DNA of 64,000 nt from JBGSYN01 sp041750975 (GTDB lineage: Bacteria; Pseudomonadota; Alphaproteobacteria; Geminicoccales; Geminicoccaceae): contig JBGSYN010000150.1 of the NCBI GenBank assembly GCA_041750975.1, forward strand, positions 1 through 64,000, read 5' to 3'. The notes under the pieces are model-generated. The model saw only the letters and a program-made list of their open reading frames with translations, ran no database searches and was not told the origin of the DNA. Positions 40,276 through 49,555 of the stretch are shown here, one piece after another (within the stretch, counting starts at the first letter, position 1; the number at the start of each line of letters is the position of its first letter). A program made the translations under genes and the position numbers.

Positions 40276-40294
40276 CTGAATTCGAATTCGTCAG
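40276..40294. repeat. Short near-palindrome between convergent genes
   Basis: CTGAATTCGAATTCGTCAG is a perfect palindrome apart from one extra G. It sits between the ends of the Arg/Gly-rich gene and the antiporter gene and touches the antiporter stop. Transcripts from both sides would carry it, so a weak two-way terminator is possible, but there is no T-run. Confidence 0.3.
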
Positions 40295-41721
40295 AACCAC
40301 AATATCGTCACAAGCGCGAAAATCGGCATCAGCAGAAAAATCGACCAGATCATGTAGCCGAAGAAGCTCGGCATTCTTACACCTGAACCTTCTGCGATTG
40401 CCCGGACCATAAAATTTGGCGCATTGCCGATATAGGTGTTGGCACCCATGAAGACCGCCCCCGCAGAAATAGCCAAAAGGGTCGTTTCCAGCGGACCCAT
40501 TAAGACAGTGGCATCGCCGCCCGCCGTGTTGAAGAACACCAAATATGTTGGAGCATTGTCGAGAAAGCTCGACAAGAGCCCCGTGATCCAAAAATACATC
40601 GCATTGATCGGCTCGCCGCTCTCGGAGCTTACGGCACTATGCACTGCCGCCAACGCGCCATCTGGGCCGGCTTTCAAAATTGCAATTACCGGTACAATGG
40701 TAATGAAGATTGCGGCAAAGAGTTTGCCGACCTCAAGAATCGGAAACCAGCTAAAGTCATTGCCGATACGGGTTTCTGGCAGCGTCATACGCCACGATAC
40801 GAGGGTAATCAGCAACAGGAGCATATCTCGTAGGACGTTTTGAAGCTCAACTCCGACGTGGAATGCGTCAAAGCCAATTTGCGGGTGCCAGACACCGCTG
40901 AGCAATACGGAGCCGACTACTCCAACCAGCAAAAGGATGTTGATCCGTCCCTCGATGCCGAATGAGGTTCCGGAATAGTGATTGGTGGGCCTCGCCGGTT
41001 CTCGCCGTACTAGGAAGCTGTCGAGGCCATAAAAGACAAACAGTAATATTGTGGCAACAAGCGCCATCGGCAGGAACAAATGCGTGGTTGTCCAAAAGAA
41101 ATCGACACCCTTCAAAAAACCGAGGAAAAGTGGCGGATCGCCGAGCGGCGTTAATGAACCACCAATGTTTGCGACGAGAAAAATGAAAAACACCACGACA
41201 TGGGTTTTGTGGCGCCGCCAGGAGTTTGCCCTCAAAAGAGGACGGATCAATACCATTGCAGCGCCCGTTGTACCCATCCAGCTTGCCAGGGCAGTCCCAA
41301 TTGCGAGTAGGATCGTGTTGAATCGCGGTGATCCGGAGAACGATCCGGTAATCTTTATGCCTCCGGTCACGGTAAACAGTGATAGCAGGAGAATGATGAA
41401 GGGCAGATATTCCAGAAGGGCCACGTGGAGAATTTCGAACGCGGTAACTTCCGGACCAACGGCGATCAGCAATGGCAAGAGGAGACTAAGCGACCAGAAA
41501 AGGCTGATTTTGCCGAAATGATGATGCCAAAAACGTGGAGCAAAAAGGGGAACAAGGGCGATTGACAGGAGAATTCCTATGAATGGAATCGCCCAGGTAA
41601 GCGCCAGCGTGGCTCCATCGAGGTGATATTCCACTTCTTCGACAGCGTGAGCAATTCCTGGCCGAGTTATCAGTAGGAGTGACAGGGGGACGGGTACATA
41701 GCGGCGGTTCGGCTTCAACAT
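40291..41721 (-). CDS. Sodium:proton antiporter / ion transporter superfamily protein (CitMHS-like)
   Basis: The membrane protein has 476 residues, an N-terminal hydrophobic lead and about 11-12 membrane segments. It contains SWMGTTGAAMVLIRPLLRAN, NIGGSLTPLGDPPLFLGFL and SSFLDNAPTYLVFFN, motifs shared by the ArsB/NhaD/CitMHS ion-transporter superfamily. The two pseudo-symmetric helical-hairpin motifs (TPLGDPP and DNAPTY) are typical. Sodium/proton exchange is the usual annotation, but the substrate is not proven. Confidence 0.8.
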   Translation of the reverse strand: MLKPNRRYVPVPLSLLLITRPGIAHAVEEVEYHLDGATLALTWAIPFIGILLSIALVPLFAPRFWHHHFGKISLFWSLSLLLPLLIAVGPEVTAFEILHVALLEYLPFIILLLSLFTVTGGIKITGSFSGSPRFNTILLAIGTALASWMGTTGAAMVLIRPLLRANSWRRHKTHVVVFFIFLVANIGGSLTPLGDPPLFLGFLKGVDFFWTTTHLFLPMALVATILLFVFYGLDSFLVRREPARPTNHYSGTSFGIEGRINILLLVGVVGSVLLSGVWHPQIGFDAFHVGVELQNVLRDMLLLLITLVSWRMTLPETRIGNDFSWFPILEVGKLFAAIFITIVPVIAILKAGPDGALAAVHSAVSSESGEPINAMYFWITGLLSSFLDNAPTYLVFFNTAGGDATVLMGPLETTLLAISAGAVFMGANTYIGNAPNFMVRAIAEGSGVRMPSFFGYMIWSIFLLMPIFALVTILWF

Positions 41722-41954
41722 TCGGATGGGGAGTTCCGGGAACCTGCATGGAAGTGGAGATCAAAATTGATGTGAACTCGGTGCACAGTTTCTCGATGAT
41801 GTGTCGAATTGACAAGGGGCGTCTAGCTTCGGAACTGATGGCATCTCATATCGATGGACCTAGCTCGAGCCAACGAAAGAGATTTTTTTGGGCTTGTTGA
41901 TGGTCTATCATCAGGCGCGTCAAACCATAGAGGGATCATGTTTGCCGAAGTCAA

Positions 41955-42281
41955 ATGAGCAAATCCAATGACGACGGTGGGGATGTTGTCGGCAGCGACG
42001 TCTCAACCAAGATCCGCCAGAAGACCAAGCGACCTTCGCTCTATAAGGTGTTGCTCCTGAATGACGACTACACGCCGATGGAATTCGTCGTTCATGTCCT
42101 CGAACGATTTTTCTTCAAGGAGCATGAAGAGGCGATGCGCATCATGCTACACGTTCATCAGCGAGGCGTTGGCGTATGTGGGGTTTTCACATACGAGGTT
42201 GCTGAAACCAAAGTCGCGCAGGTGATGGAGTTTGCGCGACAGCACCAACACCCACTCCAGTGCACAATGGAAAAGGAGTAA
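41955..42281 (+). CDS. clpS: ATP-dependent Clp protease adaptor ClpS
   Basis: ClpS delivers N-end-rule substrates to ClpAP. The 108-residue protein carries the whole adaptor domain: [20 protein letters not shown], the pocket residues that hold the N-terminal residue of the substrate, and [14 protein letters not shown]. The N-terminal 25 residues are flexible and polar, as expected for the extension that enters the ClpA pore. clpA follows after 61 bases. Confidence 0.97.
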   Translation: MSKSNDDGGDVVGSDVSTKIRQKTKRPSLYKVLLLNDDYTPMEFVVHVLERFFFKEHEEAMRIMLHVHQRGVGVCGVFTYEVAETKVAQVMEFARQHQHPLQCTMEKE

Positions 42282-42342
42282 GGGCTTGTCCAATCCGGAA
42301 TCATTGTGCCATTTGTTGTATCTATCGCGTGGAACTTAGGGA

Positions 42343-44670
42343 ATGCCCATGTTGTCGAGATCGCTAGAAAAGACGCTAAGGCGTGCCCTTGCGCTGGCCA
42401 ACGCCCGACAGCATGAGTACGCCACACTGGAACATCTCGTTCTCGCTTTGACAGAGGATCAGGACGCTGGCGCGGTCTTGAAGGCATGTGCCATTGATCT
42501 CGTCCGGTTGCGGGCGAGCGTGTCCGAATTCCTTGATCATGAACTCGCCGGTCTGGTCGTCGAGACTGCGGTGGACGCAAAACCGACGGCTGGCTTTCAA
42601 CGCGTCATTCAGCGAGCCGCGATCCATGTTCAATCATCAGGGCGAAGCGAGGTGACAGGCGCAAATGTGTTGGTGGCGCTGTTTTCCGAGCGAGAATCTC
42701 ACGCGGTGTTCTTCCTACAAGAACAGAATATGACCCGTCTCGATGCCGTGAACTATATCTCTCACGGCATCGCCAAAAAACCCGGGATGCATGAGGAGCG
42801 TCGAGTGCGCGGAACGGAGGAGGCTGCCGCCGGCGAAAAGAAGGAAAGTTCGGCCGAGGCGCTGGCGACATATTGTACGGATCTGAATGAGAAAGCTCGC
42901 CAAGGTAAGGTCGACATCCTCATCGGGCGGGAACTTGAGATTGAGCGAACGATCCAGATCCTGTGTCGCCGCTCGAAAAATAACCCGCTGTTCGTCGGCG
43001 ATCCGGGTGTTGGCAAAACTGCAATTGCCGAAGGACTGGCTCGACGTATCGTCAATGGCGAAGTTCCTGAGGTACTGAATGAAGCGGTCATCTACGCGCT
43101 CGATATGGGAGCGCTCCTTGCCGGCACCCGATATCGCGGTGACTTCGAGGAGCGGTTGAAAGCGGTTATCGGCGAGCTTGAGGCAGATCCCCGAGCAATT
43201 TTATTCATTGACGAGATTCACACGGTTATCGGAGCCGGTGCCACCAGCGGCGGATCCTTGGACGCGTCGAATATTTTGAAGCCGGCATTGGCAAGCGGTA
43301 CTTTGCGCTGCATCGGTTCGACGACATACAAGGAGTTCAGGAGTTATTTTGAGAAGGATCGTGCACTGGTTCGGCGGTTTCAGAAAATCGACGTCCCCGA
43401 GCCCAGCGAGAATGAAACGTTCAAAATACTTCAAGGGCTGCGGCCGAGCTTCGAAGCCCATCACCGTATCAAGTACACTAATGGTGCGCTAAAGGCGGCT
43501 GTGAAGCTTTCCACACGCTATATTCACGACCGGAAGCTACCGGACAAAGCTATCGATGTGATCGATGAGGTAGGCGCGGCTCAGATGCTCCGGCCGCCGG
43601 CACTTCGCCGCAAAACGGTTGCGACGAAAGATATCGAGGAAATTGTCGCCAAAATCGCACGTGTACCGATCAAGGCAGTGAATTCGCGAGACAAGGAATC
43701 GCTTCGGTCGCTGAAGCCCGATCTGCAGTCGGCGGTGTTCGGCCAGGATGAGGCCATTGAGGCATTGTCGAGCGCTATCAAGCTTTCCAGGGCGGGTTTG
43801 CGCGATCCGCAAAAACCGATTGGCTGCTATCTCTTCTCCGGCCCGACCGGTGTCGGCAAAACCGAAGTTGCACGGCAACTTGCCAAGGTGCAGGCAATCG
43901 AACTCATTCGGTTCGACATGTCAGAGTACATGGAGAGGCACACCGTGTCTCGACTGATCGGAGCTCCACCTGGATATGTTGGCTTCGATCAGGGCGGCTT
44001 ACTGACCGATTCGGTCGATCAGCATCCCCACGCGGTCCTTCTTCTCGATGAGATAGAAAAGGCTCATCCGGAGGTTTTCAACATTCTGCTTCAGGTCATG
44101 GACTACGGCAAACTGACCGACAACAATGGCAAGACCGTAGACTTCCGGAATGTCATTCTCATCATGACCACCAATGCGGGTGCGAGCGATATGAGCCGGC
44201 CCCCGATGGGCTTCGGTCGTCTTGAGAGAGAGGGTGAAGACAGCGAGGCAATCAAGCGGTTGTTCACGCCGGAGTTCCGCAATCGCCTCGACGCGATTAT
44301 CACATTCAAAGGCTTGACCCCCCAGATTATTACCAGTGTTGTGGACAAATTCGTCGCTGAGTTGGCGGCGCAGCTTGCCGACCGCAGGGTGCACTTGGAG
44401 GTCGATGACGCGGCACGGGCTTGGCTGGGAGAGCGAGGCTACGAACCGCTTTTCGGTGCGCGCCCGCTGGCTCGTGTCATTCAGGAGAGCATCAAGCGCC
44501 CACTGGCCGATGAGCTTCTCTTCGGAAAGCTCGTCAACGGTGGCAAGGTGGTCGTCAGTGTGACCGACAACAAGCTTTCGTTCGAGACGACGCCAGCCGC
44601 CGTGACCAAAAAGGTCGATCGACACAAGCGCGGACCTACACCCAAAGCGCTTCCCGAACCGGTCGAGTAG
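42343..44670 (+). CDS. clpA: ATP-dependent Clp protease ATP-binding subunit ClpA
   Basis: This AAA+ unfoldase feeds substrates to ClpP. The protein has 775 residues. The N domain (about 1-145) binds ClpS. The first AAA+ module has Walker A GDPGVGKT at 219-226. The second has GPTGVGKT at 500-507. Pore loops ([25 protein letters not shown]) are present. There is no long middle domain between the modules, which separates it from ClpB. It lies directly after clpS. clpP is not in the window. Confidence 0.97.
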   Translation: MPMLSRSLEKTLRRALALANARQHEYATLEHLVLALTEDQDAGAVLKACAIDLVRLRASVSEFLDHELAGLVVETAVDAKPTAGFQRVIQRAAIHVQSSGRSEVTGANVLVALFSERESHAVFFLQEQNMTRLDAVNYISHGIAKKPGMHEERRVRGTEEAAAGEKKESSAEALATYCTDLNEKARQGKVDILIGRELEIERTIQILCRRSKNNPLFVGDPGVGKTAIAEGLARRIVNGEVPEVLNEAVIYALDMGALLAGTRYRGDFEERLKAVIGELEADPRAILFIDEIHTVIGAGATSGGSLDASNILKPALASGTLRCIGSTTYKEFRSYFEKDRALVRRFQKIDVPEPSENETFKILQGLRPSFEAHHRIKYTNGALKAAVKLSTRYIHDRKLPDKAIDVIDEVGAAQMLRPPALRRKTVATKDIEEIVAKIARVPIKAVNSRDKESLRSLKPDLQSAVFGQDEAIEALSSAIKLSRAGLRDPQKPIGCYLFSGPTGVGKTEVARQLAKVQAIELIRFDMSEYMERHTVSRLIGAPPGYVGFDQGGLLTDSVDQHPHAVLLLDEIEKAHPEVFNILLQVMDYGKLTDNNGKTVDFRNVILIMTTNAGASDMSRPPMGFGRLEREGEDSEAIKRLFTPEFRNRLDAIITFKGLTPQIITSVVDKFVAELAAQLADRRVHLEVDDAARAWLGERGYEPLFGARPLARVIQESIKRPLADELLFGKLVNGGKVVVSVTDNKLSFETTPAAVTKKVDRHKRGPTPKALPEPVE

Positions 44671-44685
44671 ACAATTTCTCGGACA

Positions 44686-45831
44686 TCAAGAGTTTTCGTC
44701 CGTTCCCGTCCGGTGGAATGGCGTCATCTGATTTAGTTCCTGCATGCGCTCGCCGATTTCTCGGTTTTCATGATCGAGAAAACGCGCGATAGCTTGTCGG
44801 AAACTCTCGTTCGGGATGTAATGGGCGCTGTAGGTCAGCGCCGGAGCGTAGCCTCGCTGCAATTTGTGGGGGCCCTGGGCCCCTGCTTCGACGCGCTTCA
44901 GGCCCTTGGCAATCGCGTGATCGATTGCCTGATAGTAACAAGCCTCAAAGTGAAGAAAATCGTAGTCCTCGAGGCATCCCCAATTGCGCCCGTAAAGCGT
45001 ATCGGCGCCAACGAGATTTAGAGCTCCGGCCACCAGGCGACCACTTCTATATGCAGCGGCGAATACGACCTTGTCGCTCATTTCGTTGGCCAGCATACGA
45101 AAGAAGCTCCTTTTCAAATAGGCGCTGCCCCATCGCTTATCGATCGTTGACAGATAGAATGGGTAAAATGCGTCGAGTGCCGCAGCGACTTCAAGCGGGT
45201 CCTGCAACATTCGGACTTCTATACCGTCCTGATTGACGCGTTTGCGCTCCTTGCGGATCATCTTTCGCTTGCTGGAGCGCAGGTCCCCGAGAAAATCATC
45301 AAAGCACGAGTAACCACGATTCTCCCAGTGGTATTGAATGCCACGGCGCAGCAGAAATCCGCTGCGGCCCAAAGCTCGCCATTCATCCTCCATGCAGAAG
45401 GTAACGTGCATGGAGGAGAGCTCCAGGCGACAGACGATCTCCTGCAATGCGTATCCAACCTCGACCAGTCTTTCGCCGCCCCCCTGGCGCAAGAAAATCC
45501 GAGCGCCCGGTACCGGTGTGAATGGGACGGCGACCTGTATCTTTGGATAGTAATCGCCACCGGCTCGCTGAAAGGCATCCGCCCAGCCCCAATCGAAGAC
45601 ATATTCTCCGTAGGAATGGCCCTTGAGGTACATCGGAACGATGGCGAGCGTGTCGTTGCCGTCCTTGAGGACGGCATGAAGGGGCGTCCATCCCGTCTGA
45701 CGACTTGCGGAGCCACTCCTCTCGAGAATGGAGAAAAACTGGTGCGAGAGGAAGGGATTATCGGAAGGCGCCAGATCGTCCCAAAGTGCAGGCTCGATTT
45801 CGTCAATGGATTGGTGAAGTTCGACCTGCAT
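44686..45831 (-). CDS. GNAT/FemAB-type acyltransferase (DUF482, 'peptidogalycan biosynthesis' family)
   Basis: The protein has 381 residues, the usual length for this family, which is widespread in proteobacteria. It contains LPSNG-free features of a double GNAT fold: HWENRGYSCFDDFLGDL, followed by the basic stretch SSKRKMIRKERKR, and later GRNWGCLEDYDFLHFEACYY and AGAQGPHKLQRGY. Members are often annotated in peptidoglycan or lipid modification, but no reaction is established. It is convergent with clpA (15-base gap). Confidence 0.82.
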   Translation of the reverse strand: MQVELHQSIDEIEPALWDDLAPSDNPFLSHQFFSILERSGSASRQTGWTPLHAVLKDGNDTLAIVPMYLKGHSYGEYVFDWGWADAFQRAGGDYYPKIQVAVPFTPVPGARIFLRQGGGERLVEVGYALQEIVCRLELSSMHVTFCMEDEWRALGRSGFLLRRGIQYHWENRGYSCFDDFLGDLRSSKRKMIRKERKRVNQDGIEVRMLQDPLEVAAALDAFYPFYLSTIDKRWGSAYLKRSFFRMLANEMSDKVVFAAAYRSGRLVAGALNLVGADTLYGRNWGCLEDYDFLHFEACYYQAIDHAIAKGLKRVEAGAQGPHKLQRGYAPALTYSAHYIPNESFRQAIARFLDHENREIGERMQELNQMTPFHRTGTDENS

Positions 45832-45934
45832 CTCACCGAGCCCGTGATGTCCGCGTCCCTAGGGACCTAGTCGGCCGTCATACCAATTCCAGCGATCTCA
45901 TCGGATTGATATGTCTTGAACCACGGGCTGATGT

Positions 45935-47380
45935 TCAGCTGGATGTAAGCTTGAATTCAATGCGGCGATTCCGCCGGAAAGCTTCCGGGCTGTCACCTGG
46001 GTCCAGCGGCTGGAACTCACCGAAGCCGGTTGCAGCCAGGCGTTCGGCGGGAACGCCCATTTCCAAGAGTTCGCGGACTACTGCAATCGCTCTTGCGGTT
46101 GATAGCTCCCAATTCGATTCGAACGCGGCGGTTGTAATCGGAACGCGGTCGGAATGGCCATCCACTCGCAGGATCCAATGCAGTTCCGGCGGAATTTTCG
46201 AGGCGACATCGTTGAGTGTCTGCGCCAGTTGTCCGAGCTGCGCTTGTCCTTCGGACCCTATCTCAGCCGAACCGGAAGCGAACAGGACCTCCGAAGGAAA
46301 AACAAACCGATCGCCAACCACGCGGAACGCGGATCCTTCGCCTAAAGCGTCCTTTAGACGACCGAAAAACTCGGAACGATAGCGTGAAAGCTCTTCCACT
46401 TGCTTGGCCAGAGCGAGATTGAGGCGCTCGCCGAGCCGCATGATCTCACCCTGCTGATCTTCTACCTGCAGCTCTGAGGTTGCGAGCAGGCTTTCAACGG
46501 CATTTAGTTGCTCGGTCAGTAGCGCAACCCTGGTCGAAAGTGCCTCGACTTCCTCCTCGGAAGCACCTAGCGCCTTCACTGACGAAGAATGGTCCGATTG
46601 AAGTGCAGCGAACTGGGTGTCTCGAGCCTCCAAGGTCTCATTCAGACTAGCGATCTTCACTTGGTACTGCTCCTGTTCCCTTAGAAGGATCGATTCCCGG
46701 GATACGACCTCATTTTTGAGTTCCGCATTAGTGTCCTTCAGCGCCGCTAATTCCTCGGCGAGCGTTAAGGTTCGCTGCTCCTCCTCACCGATTTTCGTGA
46801 GAAGCGCTTGCCGTTCATCGCGAAGCGAGTCGATCGAACTCTCGAGTGACGAATTTGTCTCCTGCTGCAGGTCCAACTCGTTGCGCAGGCTTGCAACTGT
46901 TTGCTCTGCAGCCTCAAATGCAGATGAGCGATCCCCAAGCTGCGTCTCGAGGCTTGCGATTTGTAGCTGCAATCGAGCCATCAATGTCTCGCGTTGGCTC
47001 ACCTCATCGTTCAAACGATCACGGTCCCGGGCGAGATCTTCGACCTCCGTGTTCAGTGCCACCGTGCGGCTACGCAGCGAATCGTTGGTCTGTCCCGTGC
47101 CAGAAATTCGCGTGGCCGCCGCATCGATCTGATTCTCAAGGAATTCCAAAGCCTTATCACGTTCACGTGTCGCCTGATCGATCCTCTCGAGCCTGGCGCG
47201 AACTCTTGCCATCAGGGCGTCGACATCAATTGGAGTGGACGTCGTTTGATCCACATTTTGCGGTGATGCTGCCTCTGTTTGGTCGCTCTGCCCGAACGCG
47301 ACCGGATGCGTCGCGACAATGACGGTAGATGCCAGAAGGAGCATCGATATGCGTGTTGGTGGCATTCCCCGCCCAATCAC
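45935..47380 (-). CDS. Exported coiled-coil protein with C-terminal OmpA domain
   Basis: The 481-residue protein starts at GTG 47380 (AGGA upstream; ATG 47365 is an alternative). A signal peptide (about 12-30) is followed by a very long coiled coil (about 55-340) of Leu, Glu and Arg-rich heptads. A C-terminal OmpA-like peptidoglycan-binding domain (about 355-480) contains FASGSAEIG, VDGHSDRVP and ATGFGEFQPLDPGD. The layout fits an envelope spacer that binds peptidoglycan. MotB-like and 'peptidoglycan-binding' relatives are common in alphaproteobacteria. No motA or tol gene is adjacent. Confidence 0.83.
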   Translation of the reverse strand: MIGRGMPPTRISMLLLASTVIVATHPVAFGQSDQTEAASPQNVDQTTSTPIDVDALMARVRARLERIDQATRERDKALEFLENQIDAAATRISGTGQTNDSLRSRTVALNTEVEDLARDRDRLNDEVSQRETLMARLQLQIASLETQLGDRSSAFEAAEQTVASLRNELDLQQETNSSLESSIDSLRDERQALLTKIGEEEQRTLTLAEELAALKDTNAELKNEVVSRESILLREQEQYQVKIASLNETLEARDTQFAALQSDHSSSVKALGASEEEVEALSTRVALLTEQLNAVESLLATSELQVEDQQGEIMRLGERLNLALAKQVEELSRYRSEFFGRLKDALGEGSAFRVVGDRFVFPSEVLFASGSAEIGSEGQAQLGQLAQTLNDVASKIPPELHWILRVDGHSDRVPITTAAFESNWELSTARAIAVVRELLEMGVPAERLAATGFGEFQPLDPGDSPEAFRRNRRIEFKLTSS

Positions 47381-47481
47381 AATAGATCCTTACTCATCTT
47401 TAATTGCCTGGAGCGAAGGCGCAAGGTTGAACGCGGCGACCATCATACCCACCGGTATGACCCTTGGTGAAAGGCATTAAT

Positions 47482-48006
47482 GTGAAATTTGAACTCGGAC
47501 CTAACCGGCCCGCCGGTGTGACGGACCTTTATTGGATCGCACCAACCGCCGTGGTGATTGGCGATGTACGGCTTGAGTATGAGGCGAGTGTTTGGTGGGG
47601 TGCCGTATTGCGCGGCGATAACGAGATGATCGCCATAGGCGCGGGCAGCAATGTCCAGGATAACTCGGTTCTACATACGGATCCGGGGTTTCCTCTTAGA
47701 GTTGGACCGCTCGTCACCATTGGGCATCTGGCGATGCTTCATGGCTGTACTGTTGGTGAGGGGTCATTGGTTGGCATTGGATCCGTTGTGCTCAATGGGG
47801 CCCGTATCGGTCGCAATTGTCTGATCGGCGCCAAGGCTCTCGTCACGGAAGGCACCGAAGTTCCTGATGGATCCCTGGTCCTTGGATCGCCCGGCAAGGT
47901 CGTCCGTAGTCTGTCCGAGCAGCAGATCGAGCGAATGCATGCCGGTACCGAACGATACATTCAGAACTGGCGCTGCTATGCTGCGACGCTGAAGAAGATT
48001 AATTAG
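47482..48006 (+). CDS. Gamma-carbonic anhydrase family protein (left-handed beta-helix)
   Basis: The protein has 174 residues from GTG 47482, which has AAAGG seven bases upstream. The longer frame from TTG 47464 has none. Hexapeptide repeats build the left-handed helix. The metal-site histidines are in [10 protein letters not shown] and [15 protein letters not shown], as in Cam/YrdA-type proteins. Catalytic activity is not certain for this subgroup. The 3' end overlaps the convergent MFS gene by four bases. Confidence 0.9.
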   Translation: MKFELGPNRPAGVTDLYWIAPTAVVIGDVRLEYEASVWWGAVLRGDNEMIAIGAGSNVQDNSVLHTDPGFPLRVGPLVTIGHLAMLHGCTVGEGSLVGIGSVVLNGARIGRNCLIGAKALVTEGTEVPDGSLVLGSPGKVVRSLSEQQIERMHAGTERYIQNWRCYAATLKKIN

Positions 48007-49274
48007 CCACTCATCGCCAAGCGCGCGACCGGCTGCTCGACTATCGGCCAATGGATAATGGCGGCAAACACGCCTAGGAGAACACTGGTCCACCATACGA
48101 TGTCGTAGCTTCCTAAAAGGTCGAAGACATAGCCGCCCATCCACACTCCCAAAAACGCGCCAAGCTGGTGGCTCAAAAAAACTATTCCAAAAAGGGTCCC
48201 CATATAGCGCGGGCCGAACATCAGCGCGACCAGCCCTGAGGTCAGAGGAACGGTCGAAAGCCACAATAGCCCCATCGCCGAGGCGAAAACGAGCGTCGAT
48301 GCAGCTGAGAGCGGCAGAATCATATAGAGGCCGATCACGACCGCACGGGCGAGGTAGATGAAGCTCAACAGATATTTCTTGCTGAAGCGGCCCCCGAGCA
48401 CGCCCGAAGAAAAGGAACCAACAACGTTGAACAACCCGACCAACGCAATCGCCCAGGCCCCGACAGCGGGAGAGATCCCGGCATCCGCGACGAAAGCGGG
48501 CAGGTGGATCTGGATGAAAGCGACGTGGTAGCCGCAAACGAAGAAACCAGCCGCAAGCAGCACAAAGCTGCGATGAGAAAGTGCCTCCCGAATCGCCTCT
48601 CCGAGTGTCTGGGTCGATTGAGCGAATCGACCCTCGTTGGACGCTGCAAACGTCAAGCTTAAGGGGATTACCAGAAGCACGATGCTGCCGATCAGAATCA
48701 GAGCCGTCGACCAGCCATAGGCAAAAATGAACGACTGGCCCAATGGCACCATCAGGAACTGGCCCAGGGAGTTCGCGGCGACGATCACGCCGAATGCCAT
48801 GGAACGACGTGCTTCCGGCAACAGTCGTCCGACTGCTGCCATGACCAAGCCGAATGATGCTCCGGCCCCGCCGACGCCTATCAGGAAGCCTGCCGACAAA
48901 GTCAGCATTGCAGGCGTCGTGCTCATGGCCATCAGCACTAGGCCGGTAGCATAGACGATGCTCCCAACAATGAGCACGCGGACTGCCCCGAATCGATCAG
49001 CTATCGCGCCTGCGATCGGCTGGCCAAGGCCCCAGATGATGTTTTGTACGGCGATGGCGAGAGCGAATACCTCGCGACCCCAACCGAACGTCGAAGACAT
49101 CGGCTCAAGGAAAAGCCCGAATCCGGACCGGGCACCGAAAGTAATCAGCGCGATGAGACTGGCGATTCCGACAAGGAAATGAGGCTGTCGCCAAGACGCT
49201 CCAGGCATGCGCATTGCTTTAATTTTTTGGGGAGAAGTCTGATTGAGTGTGTCATTCGTCTTGACGAACGACAC
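48003..49274 (-). CDS. Major facilitator superfamily transporter (OFA/MCT-like)
   Basis: The 423-residue protein has about 12 membrane segments. Typical segments are [40 protein letters not shown] and [16 protein letters not shown], close to the oxalate/formate or monocarboxylate branch. The longest frame begins at GTG 49274, inside an inverted repeat. ATG 49214 would give 403 residues and leave the repeat in the leader. Neither has a strong ribosome binding site. The substrate is unknown. Confidence 0.83.
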   Translation of the reverse strand: MSFVKTNDTLNQTSPQKIKAMRMPGASWRQPHFLVGIASLIALITFGARSGFGLFLEPMSSTFGWGREVFALAIAVQNIIWGLGQPIAGAIADRFGAVRVLIVGSIVYATGLVLMAMSTTPAMLTLSAGFLIGVGGAGASFGLVMAAVGRLLPEARRSMAFGVIVAANSLGQFLMVPLGQSFIFAYGWSTALILIGSIVLLVIPLSLTFAASNEGRFAQSTQTLGEAIREALSHRSFVLLAAGFFVCGYHVAFIQIHLPAFVADAGISPAVGAWAIALVGLFNVVGSFSSGVLGGRFSKKYLLSFIYLARAVVIGLYMILPLSAASTLVFASAMGLLWLSTVPLTSGLVALMFGPRYMGTLFGIVFLSHQLGAFLGVWMGGYVFDLLGSYDIVWWTSVLLGVFAAIIHWPIVEQPVARLAMSG

Positions 49275-49280
49275 TCAATC
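49241..49280. repeat. Near-perfect inverted repeat at the start of the MFS gene
   Basis: The left arm is 49241-49260 and the right arm 49263-49280. Ten bases, GATTGAGTGT, pair exactly with ACACTCAATC. After a two-base bulge and one mismatch, TTCGTC pairs with GACGAA around a TT centre. It overlaps the longest possible start of the MFS gene. It could be an operator for a dimeric regulator, or a hairpin that hides or replaces the start. No adjacent regulator gene was found. Confidence 0.6.
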
Positions 49281-49486
49281 GTCCGCCGCTAGTAGCGCCA
49301 ATTTCCCCGAGCGACAATGCGCTAGCGATACTTCGATCTAAGGAGCGATCGCCATCGGCAGGGGCGTTTCGATTATTGCAGCGACAATCATCAATACGGC
49401 AGTGAGATAAAGGGTTACGCGGGCGACCATTTCCGTATTCCGGGCGAGTGATTTGGTCTCCCGAAACTACGTCAACAACTATTAAC

Positions 49487-49534
49487 GAAAGGTGACTCCG
49501 CGCACATCTCGAGATCACTCGAGGGTGACCTTTC
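49487..49534 (-). terminator. Nested inverted repeat downstream of purH (possible terminator)
   Basis: The outer arms GAAAGGTGAC (49487-49496) and GTGACCTTTC (49525-49534) pair at nine of ten positions. Inside, CTCGAG at 49508-49513 and 49518-49523 forms a second stem with the loop ATCA. The structure starts 22 bases after the purH stop on the minus strand. There is no U-run, so a Rho-independent terminator is not certain. It could also protect the 3' end of the transcript. Confidence 0.45.
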
Positions 49535-49555
49535 TCACAATAATGCAGATAGTAC

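Noticed and set aside
43999..44625. 208-codon open frame antisense to clpA
   Set aside because: clpA is certain here. The antisense frame has no ribosome binding site or recognisable domain.
45258..45870. Frames of 180-192 codons overlapping the GNAT/FemAB-type gene
   Set aside because: They are shadows of the conserved minus-strand protein, with odd composition and no motif.
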